Source: Zarea fungicola
Taxonomy: Eukaryota > Ascomycota > Sordariomycetes > Hypocreales > Cordycipitaceae
Direction of reading: 5' to 3'
DNA length: 64,000 bases
NCBI GenBank assembly: GCA_900169235.1
Contig: FWCC01000328.1
Location: forward strand, 344,479-408,478
The position numbers and the translations under genes are program-made. Positions 10,668 to 21,376 of the stretch are shown here, piece after piece (the first letter of the stretch is position 1; the number at the start of each line of letters is the position of its first letter). The notes beneath the pieces are model-generated. The model saw nothing but the letters and a program-made list of their open reading frames with translations. It did no database searches and had not been told where the DNA came from.

Positions 10668-11164
10668 CTATGGTTCATCATCGTACATTGCCTCGTCATC
10701 TTCCGCCGGCCACTCTACCTGGAAAACGACGTCATCACTTTCGTCCTCGTCGGATACCAGCATAAAGGCGACTAGACTGTTATCCTTTAGACCGCATTTT
10801 TGGGGCGTAAAGTTTTCGTCGTCCCCGACGTTTATGCGCCTCCAGCCCTGTGATGGATCGTCATGCTTGTTCAAAACTCCGTAGACAAACTTGGGCTCCG
10901 CTGGAATGTCAGTCCTTGTGGGTGGCTCAAGACTTGTAGTAAGGCCGTCAGGGTAACGATCTTGTAGAATCTTGGCAAGCTCCTTGGTAATATCCGAGAA
11001 GGGAGCCTGTGCTTCAACGTAGAGGTAAATTGTGTGCACCCCGTGTCTGAAGCGCACGGAGAGATGTGAGTCGCCGCCTATTTCAGCCTTTTTTTTGTCA
11101 TCACATTAGTAGGCTATTGGCGGAAGGGGTTGTAAGCGTCAAAGCCAGGAGCGCTCCATACCAT
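10668..11164 (-). CDS. Small conserved-looking acidic protein; first coding exon is the ATG alone
   Basis: Function not recognised. The open frame 11087-10668 encodes 139 residues starting AEIGGDSHLSVRFRHG, with no ATG before an upstream stop. A 74-nt intron (11161-11088) solves this: ATG at 11164-11162 is followed directly by a GTATGG donor. The intron ends after a CTACTAAT branch region at an AAG acceptor, giving M-AEIGGDSHL and 140 residues. The protein has a beta-strand-rich start (VHTIYLYVEA), a middle with RRINVGDDENF, and a very acidic tail (SDEDESDDVVFQVEWPAEDDEAMYDD), which suggests a small ubiquitin-like or adaptor fold. That is speculation. The alternative is a non-ATG start. Confidence 0.6.
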
Positions 11165-11773
11165 GTCTTGTAAAAAAAAAAAAAAGCTGTCAGTGCAGAT
11201 GAATGAAATTCAAGATCTGCGAGAGGAAAACGAGAATGTTTCCAATGCCAATATCCGACAAGTCGCGTCGTACTTGAAGCGATTGTGCTTTAGGAGCGTT
11301 TGGCTCGCGTTAACTACGACACGACATCACGTGCGCCCGCGCAAAGCTGTCTTGAACATAGCAAGCTGTCGGCTCAAGCGACAATCAACACAGTTGATCG
11401 GTACGACGAAAAAAAGGCCACAAAATTCCTCCTGCGCGGGTAACGCCCATTTAACGAAACAAAGCTTAACTTGTGTGACGGCACAGGTAGCTCAATCATT
11501 AGCGTTGTTGTGAAGCTGACTATTTGCTGCTTCATGTTGAGCTAAGCCTGACTGGCGTGTCCTACTCACTGCCGCAGACTTTTCACGGCCAAGGTATTCT
11601 ACTTCAGATATCCAGCAAGGAAACAAGGATATCGGAAATACCACCCGTACTGTTTTTTAGGCAGGGAGGGCCACACGGCGCGGCACAGGGGTCATATCAC
11701 GCACAGCGTTGAAAAGGAGAGACCAGAGTGCGACCACATTGGCAACGGGAAGCAGCAACTGGGAGAAGAAACC
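11165..11773. other. Divergent promoter region
   Basis: About 0.6 kb lies between two divergent start codons. An A-tract of about 13 bases lies at 11171-11184. Nothing else was recognised. Confidence 0.45.
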
Positions 11774-12740
11774 ATGGAAACGAACATGTCACCTAACAAA
11801 GACTCATTCTCGTCGCTTTCTCGAGATGGACAGCAACCATATCAAGTGGCAGCGGCCACAACACCAGGGCCGCCCCTGGAACTGTTGCCAGCATCGTCAG
11901 ACGCCATGCGCCTGTCCATGCTGGCACCGGCGCGGTTGTTCATGGGGACGCTTGCCTCGAGTATGATTGGCTTTATGCTGGGAGGGTTCCAGGGAGGGCA
12001 AATGGCCCAATTACGGTTCCGAGCGGAGCACGCGCACAAGATGCCCGACACGACGACGGGATGGTACTTCTACCACAAATCCAAAAACTACCACGCTATG
12101 CAGGGCGGCATCCGTGAAGGTTTCCGGATGGGAGCTAAGACGGGATTCTGGAGCTGCGCTGCCCTGAGCCTGGAGACAACAGTTGATCGTATGCGCGGCA
12201 GCAGCGACATGCTGTCAACGATAGTAGCGACAGTGTCTGTGGCTGGCATGTTTTCATTAACACGTAAGTCATTATTATCTCTTGGAGGCATCGTGAATGG
12301 CCACCATATTCCCCGTTTCCTGTCCTGCTATCTCATCTGGTCACATTTTGTTTAACCCTGTTACGTTACGGCAACCCCTGCCTGATCTCTGCCAACATGC
12401 CTAGTGTGTCATGTGTTGGCACCGGGAACATGACGGTGGTGAGTGGCGGAACAGGCATCCGGGTTACAGACGGTGAAGGACCTTCTGGGGTTGGCATCAT
12501 TCTTCAACGTGACAATGCAGACTTTGTGATCTGGGAATATGACGAATGGAAAACATATGCTGACGGGCACTTTCTTCTTTGGCACTAGATCGCTTCTCAC
12601 TGTCAGCAGCAGCATGCACGGCACGGTACGGGCTTCTCTTTGGAATTGTATACGGGGGTGTGCAAGACTTGTCGGCACTAGCCCGGGGGCGGCCGGTGGG
12701 CTATGTCGAAGCCATCCGACGTCGGGTCTCTACGAAGTAG
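11774..12740 (+). CDS. Tim17/Tim22/Tim23-family membrane protein
   Basis: Exons 11774-12263 and 12589-12740 give 213 residues. Hydrophobic stretches fit four spans: LFMGTLASSMIGFMLGGFQ, MGAKTGFWSCAALSLE, MLSTIVATVSVAGMFS and ARYGLLFGIVYGGVQDL. The family signature (G-x-K-x-G, a conserved Glu, then R-x2-x-D and a small-residue helix) is visible as GAKTGFWSCAALSLETTVDR and GSSDMLSTIVATVSVAG. Members insert in mitochondrial or peroxisomal membranes as translocase subunits or relatives. This one is not TIM17, TIM22 or TIM23 itself by sequence, so its partner is unknown. The 325-nt intron (GTAAGT donor, CACTAG acceptor) is unusually long for this window and could hide a small extra exon. The second exon is supported by its span-4 sequence and frame. 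Confidence 0.72.
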
Positions 12741-13468
12741 TGCGTAGGGTGCGCAAGGGTGGCGAGAAAGGGTCTTGGGATGCCCACTGTCGGACGAGTC
12801 CTCCGACCGCACTAAGAGTGCCAGCGACGCCGAGTTTCTCTTCCGAGACAGTTCCGAGATGGCCAGGCCCCATTGCTCCCACAGGTACCGTGAGACAGAC
12901 CCCGGTTCACCCAACCACGGCCAGCCACGGGGACGCGGCTGGGCTGGAGTTGGCTCAATCAGCTGAGGATCCTTTAGCGGCGTCTTCCATCCGAGATCCC
13001 TCATCGCCTACATCGGCGCACCAAGCTCCCAAAGCGGATGCTTCCTGGCACCTGCTGCATGTTTTTTGCCTAGTGAGCCCCGCTCTCCAGTCACCTGGCC
13101 CAGGGCGCCGGAAAGCAGAGGCAAAAAGGTGCAAAACTCCAAAAGCCGAAACTCACGATAACTTGTTTTTTGAGATTTGGGCTGTGGACTGATCCCTGCG
13201 CTCTGCCACCCCCTTCGCTCTTTCGTATATTTTTTCCCACCTTCAGTTTTGAAGATTGCAGGTTTTCCCCATGAATATTTACATTTTCCTTTTCAATGCA
13301 AGTTTACACATTCGCATGTTGTTTGGCTTGCATCAGAACATATCTTGGCTGTAGTTTCTATGAGCAGGAAAATATACCTTGTTTCACATCGTACAAGTTT
13401 GTGTTGGAGAAAGTAGCGATTACCTAGCTCGTACAGACGCAATGCTGTTCGAGGGACCGAAATAGTCC

Positions 13469-13489
13469 CTGCAGCCTGCAGCCTGCAGC
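13469..13489. repeat. Short tandem repeat of CTGCAGC
   Basis: Three tandem copies of the 7-bp unit CTGCAGC, each holding a CTGCAG palindrome, lie in non-coding sequence. Confidence 0.7.
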
Positions 13490-14188
13490 TAACTGCCTTG
13501 TCTGGCCACACAGTGTAGGAGTGAAGAAAAAACACACCCCAGCCGCCGGAAAAAAAAATAAAAATCATCGCTGCTGGAATCTCTTAGGTAATACAACGGA
13601 AAGAAAATAATTCTGACCGGAAAGCTACTTCCCCCACCATTTCCTTCCTTCCTCTTTTTTTTTTTTTTGCTCCTGCCTAGTATGCTCTGGCTCACGATAG
13701 TTACACGTTGTTTTATTAGTGGCGCGTGCTAAGACAAGTGCCATAACAAGTGTAGCGCATGAAAAACGGAGTAAGATGGCTGAAAGGAGGAGACAGACGA
13801 GGAGGGGGCCACACCACAGTATTTTATCAGAAGGGATAAAAAACTTAGAAGAAGAGAAGAAAGTGTACAAAGGTGAAACTTGTCTCTGTCGTCTTCGTTC
13901 CATTGCGATTGAGATTGAAACTTCTCCTTTAGAGCCATCTTTAAATTGACAGCAAGCAATGGAACATTTGGGGAACCCCTGCGAGACTATGATTTTTACT
14001 GGCTATTTTGGAGCTGTCGTGAGGAAAGAAGGCTACTGAAAACGGGGTAGTAATGTAACGCTGGCACACAAACGGGGGCTGCAGGTGGTGGCGGTCGTGG
14101 GTTGGGGAAATGAAGAAAAAATGTGTGCCAAGCTATTTAAAAAGCGACCACTGTTGCCACAAGCCCGTGGATTTCGGATTCGGTATAC

Positions 14189-14202
14189 TACCTAGGTAGG
14201 TA
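14189..14202. promoter_or_regulatory. TACCTAGGTAGGTA element
   Basis: A near-palindromic TACCTAGGTA overlaps a second TAGGTA copy. A related CTAGGTAGGTAG occurs at 40102-40113, again in non-coding DNA. Its function is unknown. Confidence 0.3.
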
Positions 14203-15695
14203 ATTAATCGTGATGATAGCGACCCTGCATAACGGCAGGCGTGTGTTGCAATGAATCACTGGCCCCAAAGCATATCCAATACTTCTGCCTGTCATGCACC
14301 AATATAATGCAGCCAAACTTGTATGTTCAGATTGTCCCGTCGGCCAAAAATCCCCAATCAGTCCCAATCAATCGTTGGGTGGCGTAGGGTGACATGGGGC
14401 AACGAAAGGGATATTTATTTAGATACCAAGTTAGACGGGTGGAAGGGAGGGACATGACCAACAAGAAGAGGAATGATTCCCTTTCTGCCAAGAAATTCGC
14501 CGAGTACAAAAATGTCTTGATAACTGCGAGTCCAGGCACACACTGCCAAGCCCACGATGGGCTTGGCTCTGCTGCGTGCGCGAATGTCCCGAAAACAACG
14601 TATCGGAGCCATTCCAGTATCATTGCAAAAAGCTTTTACTTCTTCGTCCTCCGGCGACAAAAATAAGTCGGGGACCCATGGCGACGACGGTTACACGCGG
14701 TGTGGTCATTGTGTTGGCCCCCAATGGAGCCTTCTCCGCTCGCTCCGGCTCGCGCCAGGAAAAAGTACCGTAATTTCAATTACGCCCATTTGGTGTTGTG
14801 ACACAATAAAAGTCCGTCAGGAAAACGCTACTGGCCATCAAAAAACCATACGAAGCAGCCGCCCATTTCAAAAACTGTCCACGTGATGGATACACAGGCG
14901 TTCCAGGCGTCTTCTAGCCCACATTTTGGCTCCGTCGGCACGCCCCCCTAGTCAACAATACTCACACCACCCACATATTCTGCATCTTCTCCTCCGGCCA
15001 CATGAAGGACGCGGTGCAAAAGGACCAGAACAGGGCTGATTGGGAACATTTCTTCTGGCACAGTCCTCCGTAGTACCCCTACGCCGAGCTAGGAGGCGTT
15101 GTGCCTACGGCGGCGAAATCCTGGGGTGTGCGAGTCGTTCAATTCTAGTAGAGATAAGAGTCAGAGCCTAGATAGTCTTTGTTATCATCTTGCGGAGGTA
15201 CAAGAGTTCCTTTGCTGTGATTCGCTCCTTTGTCGATATGCCCGTTGCATTTCCTTGGTGCTGATCAATGATAACAAAGATAAAGTATTTCGAGGGGCGT
15301 GTGGTGTGTCAGTTGTAAATACTGGAGTAGTTGGGTTCCGTAATAGTCAGTGGTCACGGAGCATGTTTTCGCTGGGTCGATAATGGGGCATTGGCTTTCA
15401 TGTCCGTCTTCTCCGGCCGGGTCGCCCGTCCGCGCCTCGCTCACTCGGCGCCTACTCAACCAAGAAAAATGCCCACCCCCCAGGTATCGTGAGTCGTACA
15501 CCACGACCAAAGAATAAAAGAAACAAATAGCCCTCCCGCCTCCCACATTGCTCCCGTCCCTCCCCTTTTCCTTTCCATTGAAAACTTTATTCTCATCATA
15601 GTCGCGTGCCTGGGCCAAGATCTCACTTCAAGCTCACTTTCTCGATTTGCCACTTACCCTTCTAGAATCACCATCGCCCGACCTCCAAAAAAGGT

Positions 15696-15701
15696 TATAA
15701 A
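15696..15701 (+). promoter_or_regulatory. TATA box of the proline dehydrogenase gene
   Basis: TATAAA lies about 145 bp upstream of the ATG at 15843, followed by a CA- and CT-rich leader typical of strongly expressed fungal genes. Confidence 0.5.
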
Positions 15702-15842
15702 GCGCCTTCGGATAAGCCCTCCGCCACCGAAGCAGCAACGCAACCACTTTCACACAACACCACCAGAAATTGTTCACTTGAACACATCACCTCGTTTTCA
15801 CTGTTCAAGTTACCCAAGTTTTCAGGACAAACAAAGAGTGCA

Positions 15843-17345
15843 ATGCCCTCCGCCCCTGCACGTGGGCTTGTTCACCTGCCCGTGCACCGTGCACTTCCCG
15901 CCATCATCTCCTCTGTGCGGCTTTCGTCCACAGCATGCCTCGGCCTCAACGAGAAGAGCCGTCTGAGGGCCGCTGTTCAGCGCCGGTCTATCCACAACTC
16001 TGCGCGAATGGCCATCAGCTCCTCGGACCGCCGCACCAACACTCTTGCTGAGCTGCCAGCTGTCGACCCTACCACTCAGCCGCCCAGCTCCGAGCCCAAG
16101 AGCGCTCCTCTCTCCGTCCTGCCGATGACCATGATCATCCGCTCTCTTCTCACCACCGTCGTCTCCTCTTCTCCCATCCTCCTACCTCCTTCTCTCCGTG
16201 TCATGTCCGTCCTCGCAAACACCCACAACCCGATTCTCAACCCTGACAGGAACCCGATTCTTCGCTTCTTCCTCAAGAAGACCTTCTACGCCCAGTTCTG
16301 CGCCGGCGAGAACCCCACCGAGGTCCGCGCCACTATCGCCCGTCTCAAGAACATCGGCTTCAGCGGTGTCATTCTTGGATACGCCAAGGAGGTTGTTCTC
16401 AGCGAAGATCAGGCCAAGGCTGTCGCGGCCGAGGACCAAGGAGTTGAGACTGCTAGCGATATCGACAACGAGATCGAGCCCTGGGCCCATGGTACTCTGG
16501 AGACTGTTGCACTTGCTGAGCCCGGTGACTATGTCGCTCTCAAGTTCACCGGCGCCGGTCGACTCGCTCTCTATCAGCTTTCTCAGAACAGCGAGCCCTC
16601 TCCCTACCTCTACAAGTCGATTGATGCCATCTGCGCCCTCGCCCAGCAGCGTGGCGTTCGTCTCCTCTTCGATGCTGAACAGGATGCTCTCCAGGATGGA
16701 ATTGACAGCTGGACCATGACCTTTGCCCGCAAGTACAACACGTCGCCCGAAACTGCCACCGTCTATGGCACCTACCAGGCCTACAAGAAGGCCACACCCG
16801 CTGTTGTGTCTCGACATCTCGCCGAGGCCCAGGAGGGTGGTTTCAGCCTCGGCGTCAAGCTCGTCCGTGGTGCCTACCTCGGATCTGACCCTCGCCACGT
16901 CTTTTTCGACACCAAGGAAGACACTGACGCTTGCTACAATGGCATCTCCGCTGCTGTCCTTACCCGCCAGTGGAGCCCCATGGTCGAGGGCAAGGGTGAC
17001 TTCCCTAATGCCCATGTAGTTCTTGCTACACATAACGTTGAGTCTGTCCGTCGTGCCCGCGCCATCTGCGATGCTGGTGTGGCCAAGTCTGGTATTGCCT
17101 TTGCTCAGCTCCAGGGCATGGCGGATGAGGTCAGCTGCGAGCTTGTTGAGGCTAGCCATGCTAACAAGTCTGCTGATCTGCCCGTCTTCAAGTACCTCGT
17201 CTGGGGTACCACTGGCGAGTGCATGAAGTACCTTTTGCGACGCGCGCACGAGAACAAGGATGCTGTCCAGCGTACACGCAGTGGTCGTGATGCCATGTGG
17301 GCTGAACTTGTTCGCCGATGCAAGTCTGTTGTTGGTCTTGCTTAA
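15843..17345 (+). CDS. PUT1: Proline dehydrogenase (proline oxidase), mitochondrial
   Basis: This FAD enzyme oxidises L-proline to delta-1-pyrroline-5-carboxylate, passing electrons to the respiratory chain. It is the first step of proline catabolism. The gene is single-exon, 500 residues. The N-terminus is rich in Arg, Ser and Ala with few acidic residues (RRSIHNSARMAISSSD near residue 48), fitting a matrix presequence. The PRODH TIM-barrel begins near residue 140 (FFLKKTFYAQFCAGE). It includes VRLLFDAEQDA, GVKLVRGAYLGSD and the C-terminal substrate and FAD region, VWGTTGECMKYLLRRAHEN, whose paired Arg residues normally bind the proline carboxylate. Codon use is strongly biased to C/G in third position, which creates long antisense open frames. 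In fungi the gene is usually induced by proline. No specific binding site is asserted here. Confidence 0.95.
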   Translation: MPSAPARGLVHLPVHRALPAIISSVRLSSTACLGLNEKSRLRAAVQRRSIHNSARMAISSSDRRTNTLAELPAVDPTTQPPSSEPKSAPLSVLPMTMIIRSLLTTVVSSSPILLPPSLRVMSVLANTHNPILNPDRNPILRFFLKKTFYAQFCAGENPTEVRATIARLKNIGFSGVILGYAKEVVLSEDQAKAVAAEDQGVETASDIDNEIEPWAHGTLETVALAEPGDYVALKFTGAGRLALYQLSQNSEPSPYLYKSIDAICALAQQRGVRLLFDAEQDALQDGIDSWTMTFARKYNTSPETATVYGTYQAYKKATPAVVSRHLAEAQEGGFSLGVKLVRGAYLGSDPRHVFFDTKEDTDACYNGISAAVLTRQWSPMVEGKGDFPNAHVVLATHNVESVRRARAICDAGVAKSGIAFAQLQGMADEVSCELVEASHANKSADLPVFKYLVWGTTGECMKYLLRRAHENKDAVQRTRSGRDAMWAELVRRCKSVVGLA

Positions 17346-17601
17346 TAATATCAAAGGGGACGTCTTTTGGGTTTTGCTTTGAAAAACTTGCATATACTCT
17401 GCGCATTAATTTCTAGTGCTGCAATCATAGCGTTGATTTTTTATGATTTTACTATGTTTTTCTGGAGTTTGGCTACCGGGGTTTATCTGGAAAGAAAATA
17501 GATAGGTTAGCCCATATACATCCACGGATATGATTAATGAATAAAAGGAATAATAATTACTTGGACCACTGCTTAGAATTTGCTGTGAAAAGACCTGCCT
17601 T

Positions 17602-18356
17602 TTATACCCCCCGTAGTGCCATGGACCCGAGCACCAGGCTTTCTACCTGATGCCCTTTCGATGGTGAGTATTCCTCCATGGCGTCTAACCAGCTAATACC
17701 GTTTAGTTTGTAGTATTTCCGCACCTTGGCCATGTCTGTAGCCGAGGCTATGTTTTCATCAGTGACTGGGAGGGCATTCCCTTCCACATGTTCATGTAGG
17801 TGGGCTGCGATTGATTCACTGGTTGCCGGGCGTGGCTGGCTCTTGGTAGGAAATGTGACCTTGGCGATAAGAAGGTGCTTGGTGCTAGGCGAAACACCAA
17901 ATCGACGGTAGGACTCCGAAATCTAGTGAATGTTAGTTGGCGCCGTAGAATTCTGGAAAATCAATGCCAAAATTGGTAACACAGGCAGGAAGTATATGTA
18001 CATTTTTGGAAGAGCTCAAATACGCGACAATCTCGGAGTGGACGTTGGGTGTCTGCAGTGCGTCATTAACAGCAGCGTTGGTGGCTTTGAAGACGGCTGA
18101 GAGAAGCTGCATTCGGGAGACGACCTGGAGGTGGTAGAGAGGGCTGGTGAGAAAATGGTTCTGGCATAGAGCAGTTTCAAAATCCTAGAAGGATGGGCCT
18201 TACAACGGAAGCATCGATAAAGGCGTATTCAAAGTCTGCGTTGCGACCTAAAAGCTGTTCATGGAGAAATGCGGCGTTTTTCACATCTTGAAACAGAGCA
18301 ACGTGGACGGTATAAGTCTCGGGGATATGCTCGAGTTTGACGATTTCAAGATCCAT
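17602..18356 (-). CDS. CGI121: EKC/KEOPS complex subunit CGI121
   Basis: CGI121 binds Bud32 and tRNA in the KEOPS complex, which makes the t6A modification at position 37 of ANN-decoding tRNAs and also affects telomeres. Exons 18356-18204, 18160-18002 and 17922-17602 are all in phase 0 and give 210 residues. Family motifs are ETYTVHVALFQDVKNAAFL at the start, FEYAFIDAS, then LYHLQVVSRMQLLSAVFKA, VHSEIVAYLSSSKN, ISESYRRFGVS and LLIAKVTF, the conserved Cgi121 core order. The first intron is only 43 nt (GTAAGG to CCAG), the shortest in the window. Reading through it hits a stop, so it must be removed. Length matches fungal orthologues. It is convergent with proline dehydrogenase. Confidence 0.9.
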
Positions 18357-18990
18357 AATGAAAGAGATTTCGCCAAGAGGTCTTAAATAATATAGTTGGA
18401 CTTTGTGCAGAGGTAGTATAGATTTCGAAGGGGAAAGTATATATACACGTCAAGTTGAGATGCTACAGCTAGTAACCGCCAGAACTGTTATCGATAGCGG
18501 GTGAGGGGCATAGTGTTTTCGTGCTAACCATTCGCTTGTCTAGCACCTGTGGCTGGCCTTTTCTCCAATCTCTCCACCGGCATCGATTGTCTGCTCCTCT
18601 CTCTGTTCTTCGACATGTAACGATTAGCTATGATAATAACTGCACTGAGAACTCCACCGTTTAAAGTCGCGCAAAGTATCATCACTTCAGGTCAAGCTGC
18701 CAGGGGGCTTCTTGCATGCAGCCCAAACAAGCGCGACGGTTGCTGGACCGAAATTGAAACGGCTGGCTATGTTGCTACACCCGAACAGTGCAATATGCGT
18801 CAGAAGGACAATCAGCCTGGATAATAGAGAGCGACCCTCTATTGACATAACAGTGTACCACGGCGTAATTATCAACTGCACTGAATAGCCTCAAGGAGAG
18901 CAAAAAATTACAGCGAAATTGTCTTACGCATCAACGAAACACAATTAAAAATTACGAACTTGTAGTTGGTATCAATTCTACTAACCAGAA
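18357..18990. other. Intergenic region upstream of CGI121
   Basis: About 0.63 kb lies between two minus-strand genes. It holds the CGI121 promoter and the 3' UTR of the regulator gene. No gene was recognised. Confidence 0.5.
18438..18447 (-). promoter_or_regulatory. TATA-like element upstream of CGI121
   Basis: The palindromic GTATATATAC is about 85 bp upstream of the CGI121 ATG. Confidence 0.4.
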
Positions 18991-21047
18991 TCAATCCTGC
19001 GTGCTTCCATCCATACCAGCGAGGAACAGCTCCAGCGCAAACGAGTCGGGGAATTCCTCCATCATTAGCTCGTCCAGATGCAAATCAGTATCATTTTGTC
19101 GAGGAGAATAACTGACTGCCTTGGTGGAGACAGATTCGCGTTCAGAACCCAACGTAGCGTGCCCGTCCGTTATGCTCTCCCAGGGAGTGGTTTCGGCAAG
19201 AGGTGCTGGAGGCGGTGGTCGCAGTGTAAATGATTCGGCGTCTGGTTTCGAAGGATTAACAGCATCCTTGATCAAGGACTCCCTCTGTTTAAAAAGACGT
19301 AGGATGTTCTCGGCAAACTGCCAGTAGCGCGATAGAAACTTGAGCGCATCCATCAGAGTATCAAAGATGATCTGCGATCTGGCCACTAACATAGGGTTTG
19401 GCGAGCCCAGCTCATTTGACACCTGTATCAGTGCAGTAAACATGGCATGAACTGAATAGAGCCAAAGAGCAGAGGCGTCGCAATGATGGCAGATGGTTTC
19501 GAATATGGAAGACATGGCGGCAGTGGCAGCTCCGCACAACGTGGAATCCTGACATGCAACTGCAACTTCATCCATGGCAAGCGGCGGAGGTCGGTGAAGC
19601 AGCAGGACAAAGTTATTATACGTCAAGTGCAGTGTTGCCGACCATGGGCTAAGGCGACTGAAGGAGAGCTTGAGTGACGGCGGCAGGTTGATAATAAACT
19701 CGGCGAGTGCCTCGTCAGCTTGTCGCGAAGCCTGTATTCGCTCTTGGGTGGAAGACCGAAGTGCCCAGCGCTTCTTCATGACTTCAGCAAAAATTATGCA
19801 GAGTTTGGCGTGATGCATAGCAAAATCCACTTGGGCTTTGGGAATACCTTGGAAATGTGCCGGCTCAAGGTCAGGCACGTCGGACTCGTCCAAGTTTCTG
19901 CATAAACTCAGTCAGCAATGGGGCACGCTATTCCTTGGCCAAGATCATGGCAGTACATACAGGGTTTGTGGCCGGCCATAAGCAGCGGAAACAGTCGTGT
20001 CAAACTGGTAAAGTATCCACCAGAGTCTCGTCCATGACCTCCTGTGGACAGGAAGCAATTTCGAATGCGTCACATCGCGATGCATGCCGTGACCAATGGC
20101 AATGCGAATGGCGAAGCCGATCCAATGCCACGCGTTGGCGACGATTTCTTCGTGACCATCAGAGTACCAAGTCAAAAGAAGCGCTACCTGAACATACATG
20201 GTACGATCCTGTTCGAACCGACAGTCTATCAAGGTCTTTGCTCGCCGAAAAAAGGTGGCCTGCAGCTGAGCTACGGATTTGTCGCCGCCCCCGAGGACAT
20301 GTGCACCAACAAGAAGAATAGCGTTGAGAAGAGGAAGCATGAGCGGATTCTGCACGTCCTTGCCTTGATATTGTGCCATGAAGTGCTCTTCGTCCACAAT
20401 TGGCCAACCTAGGTTCACCCGATCAAAGTAAGCGCGCAGCAGCCTCAACTCAAGTCCTGTCTCACATCTTTCCAAGGCGTCTTGTGGTACGCGCTGCAGT
20501 TCGTGAGCTGTGTGCTTGCGGTGAAACTGTCTGCTTCCAAAGTGAAACGCACTTCTGCTTTGGGGCTGCGATACCTGACGGACAAGATAGTTGAAGTTTG
20601 ATACGTCGCTGCCAATAAAGCACATACGCCCGAGATGGCCAAGCTCAGCGTCTCTTACGTCCTGCCTGTATATGAGCTCCGCCAGGTTTCCGGGTTCATG
20701 TCCCTCATCTTGCGTAGCTGATGGCAGTTTTGGAACAAGGGGCGCATTGGTAGTTATTCTCGCAGATCTTGTCTTCTTTTTCTGATATACCTGGCAGTTG
20801 AGCTGGCCATGTACATCGCATTCGGTGCAGGGCGATCCCTTGTCGACAATATCGCAACGAACTTTACGAAAGTGACAAGAGACACAGGCCCGACCGTCTA
20901 TGGTTTGTCAGACTGTATGCTGTGCAGCGATGAGAAAGGAAGGGCAAAGGAGAGTGGTGGGGGGTTAGGAGAGTGCGGGGAGTCCATACTTGGGGTTTTC
21001 CTTTGCGCCATCAGCTGCCTCCGATGTGTCTCCGAGCGCCTTTCCAT
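18991..21047 (-). CDS. Zn2Cys6 transcription factor with fungal-specific regulatory domain
   Basis: Three exons, 21047-20990, 20897-19961 and 19897-18991, give 633 residues. The zinc cluster near residues 20-55 reads C-x2-C-x6-C-x8-C-x2-C-x7-C (CVSCHFRKVRC, then CTECDVHGQLNC) and is followed by a basic QKKKTRSAR linker. The fungal_trans middle domain includes LRAYFDRVNLGWPIVDEEHF, HWIGFAIRIAIGHGMHRD and WWILYQFDTTVSAAYGRPQ. A 63-nt intron then splits the typical GRPQ-TLNLDESDVP transition. The C-terminus is acidic (MMEEFPDSFALELF), a possible activation domain. The ATG at 21047 is the nearest to the zinc-cluster exon. The same frame is open to an ATG at 21200, so the N-terminus is uncertain. 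It is divergent from an MFS transporter 330 bp away, the usual layout of a pathway regulator and its exporter. Confidence 0.88.
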
Positions 21048-21376
21048 TGACAGGCACCGAGGTTTTGAAGGATGTAGAACGTATAGTCGTATGCTAAGAT
21101 ATGTAGCTGGAGATTTGTTACAGACAAGGGCTAACCGGCGGTCGGCTGAGGTATCGGCGTCTGCTTCGGGAATTGCGGGTCTGCAGCGGCACCGGATCAT
21201 CGGCGATTATGGCCAATCACGGCGACGCATGGCTGTGAGTCGAAAGCAGGAACCGCATTGTGTGAGTGTGGTTAGCATTTGCGATTTCTACCAGATTGTC
21301 GAAAAAAAAGAGAATATAAATGGTGTACCTGGTGACCTGTAGTAATGCATCTACCAACACATCCCGCGTGACAACA
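21048..21376. other. Shared divergent promoter, Zn2Cys6 regulator / MFS transporter
   Basis: About 330 bp lies between the two start codons. It includes TATAAA at 21315-21320, some 57 bp before the transporter ATG. If the regulator starts at 21200 instead, the shared region shrinks to about 175 bp. Confidence 0.55.

Larger units (their letters stand above)
12741..15842. other. 3.1 kb gene-poor stretch upstream of proline dehydrogenase
   Basis: Only short reading frames without domains or convincing splice models occur here. The last 300 bp are pyrimidine-rich and include a TATAAA box, which fits the proline dehydrogenase promoter. The stretch contains a short CTGCAGC repeat and a TACCTAGGTAGGTA element, annotated separately. 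A non-coding RNA or a diverged gene cannot be excluded. Confidence 0.5.

Noticed and set aside
12539..13192. 217-codon frame starting in the Tim17-like intron
   Set aside because: It overlaps the second exon of the Tim17-like gene in another frame, has low-complexity Ser/Pro/Arg composition and no domain.
16182..17393. 403-codon open frame antisense to proline dehydrogenase
   Set aside because: Produced by strong C/G third-position bias of the sense gene. No domain, no conserved composition.
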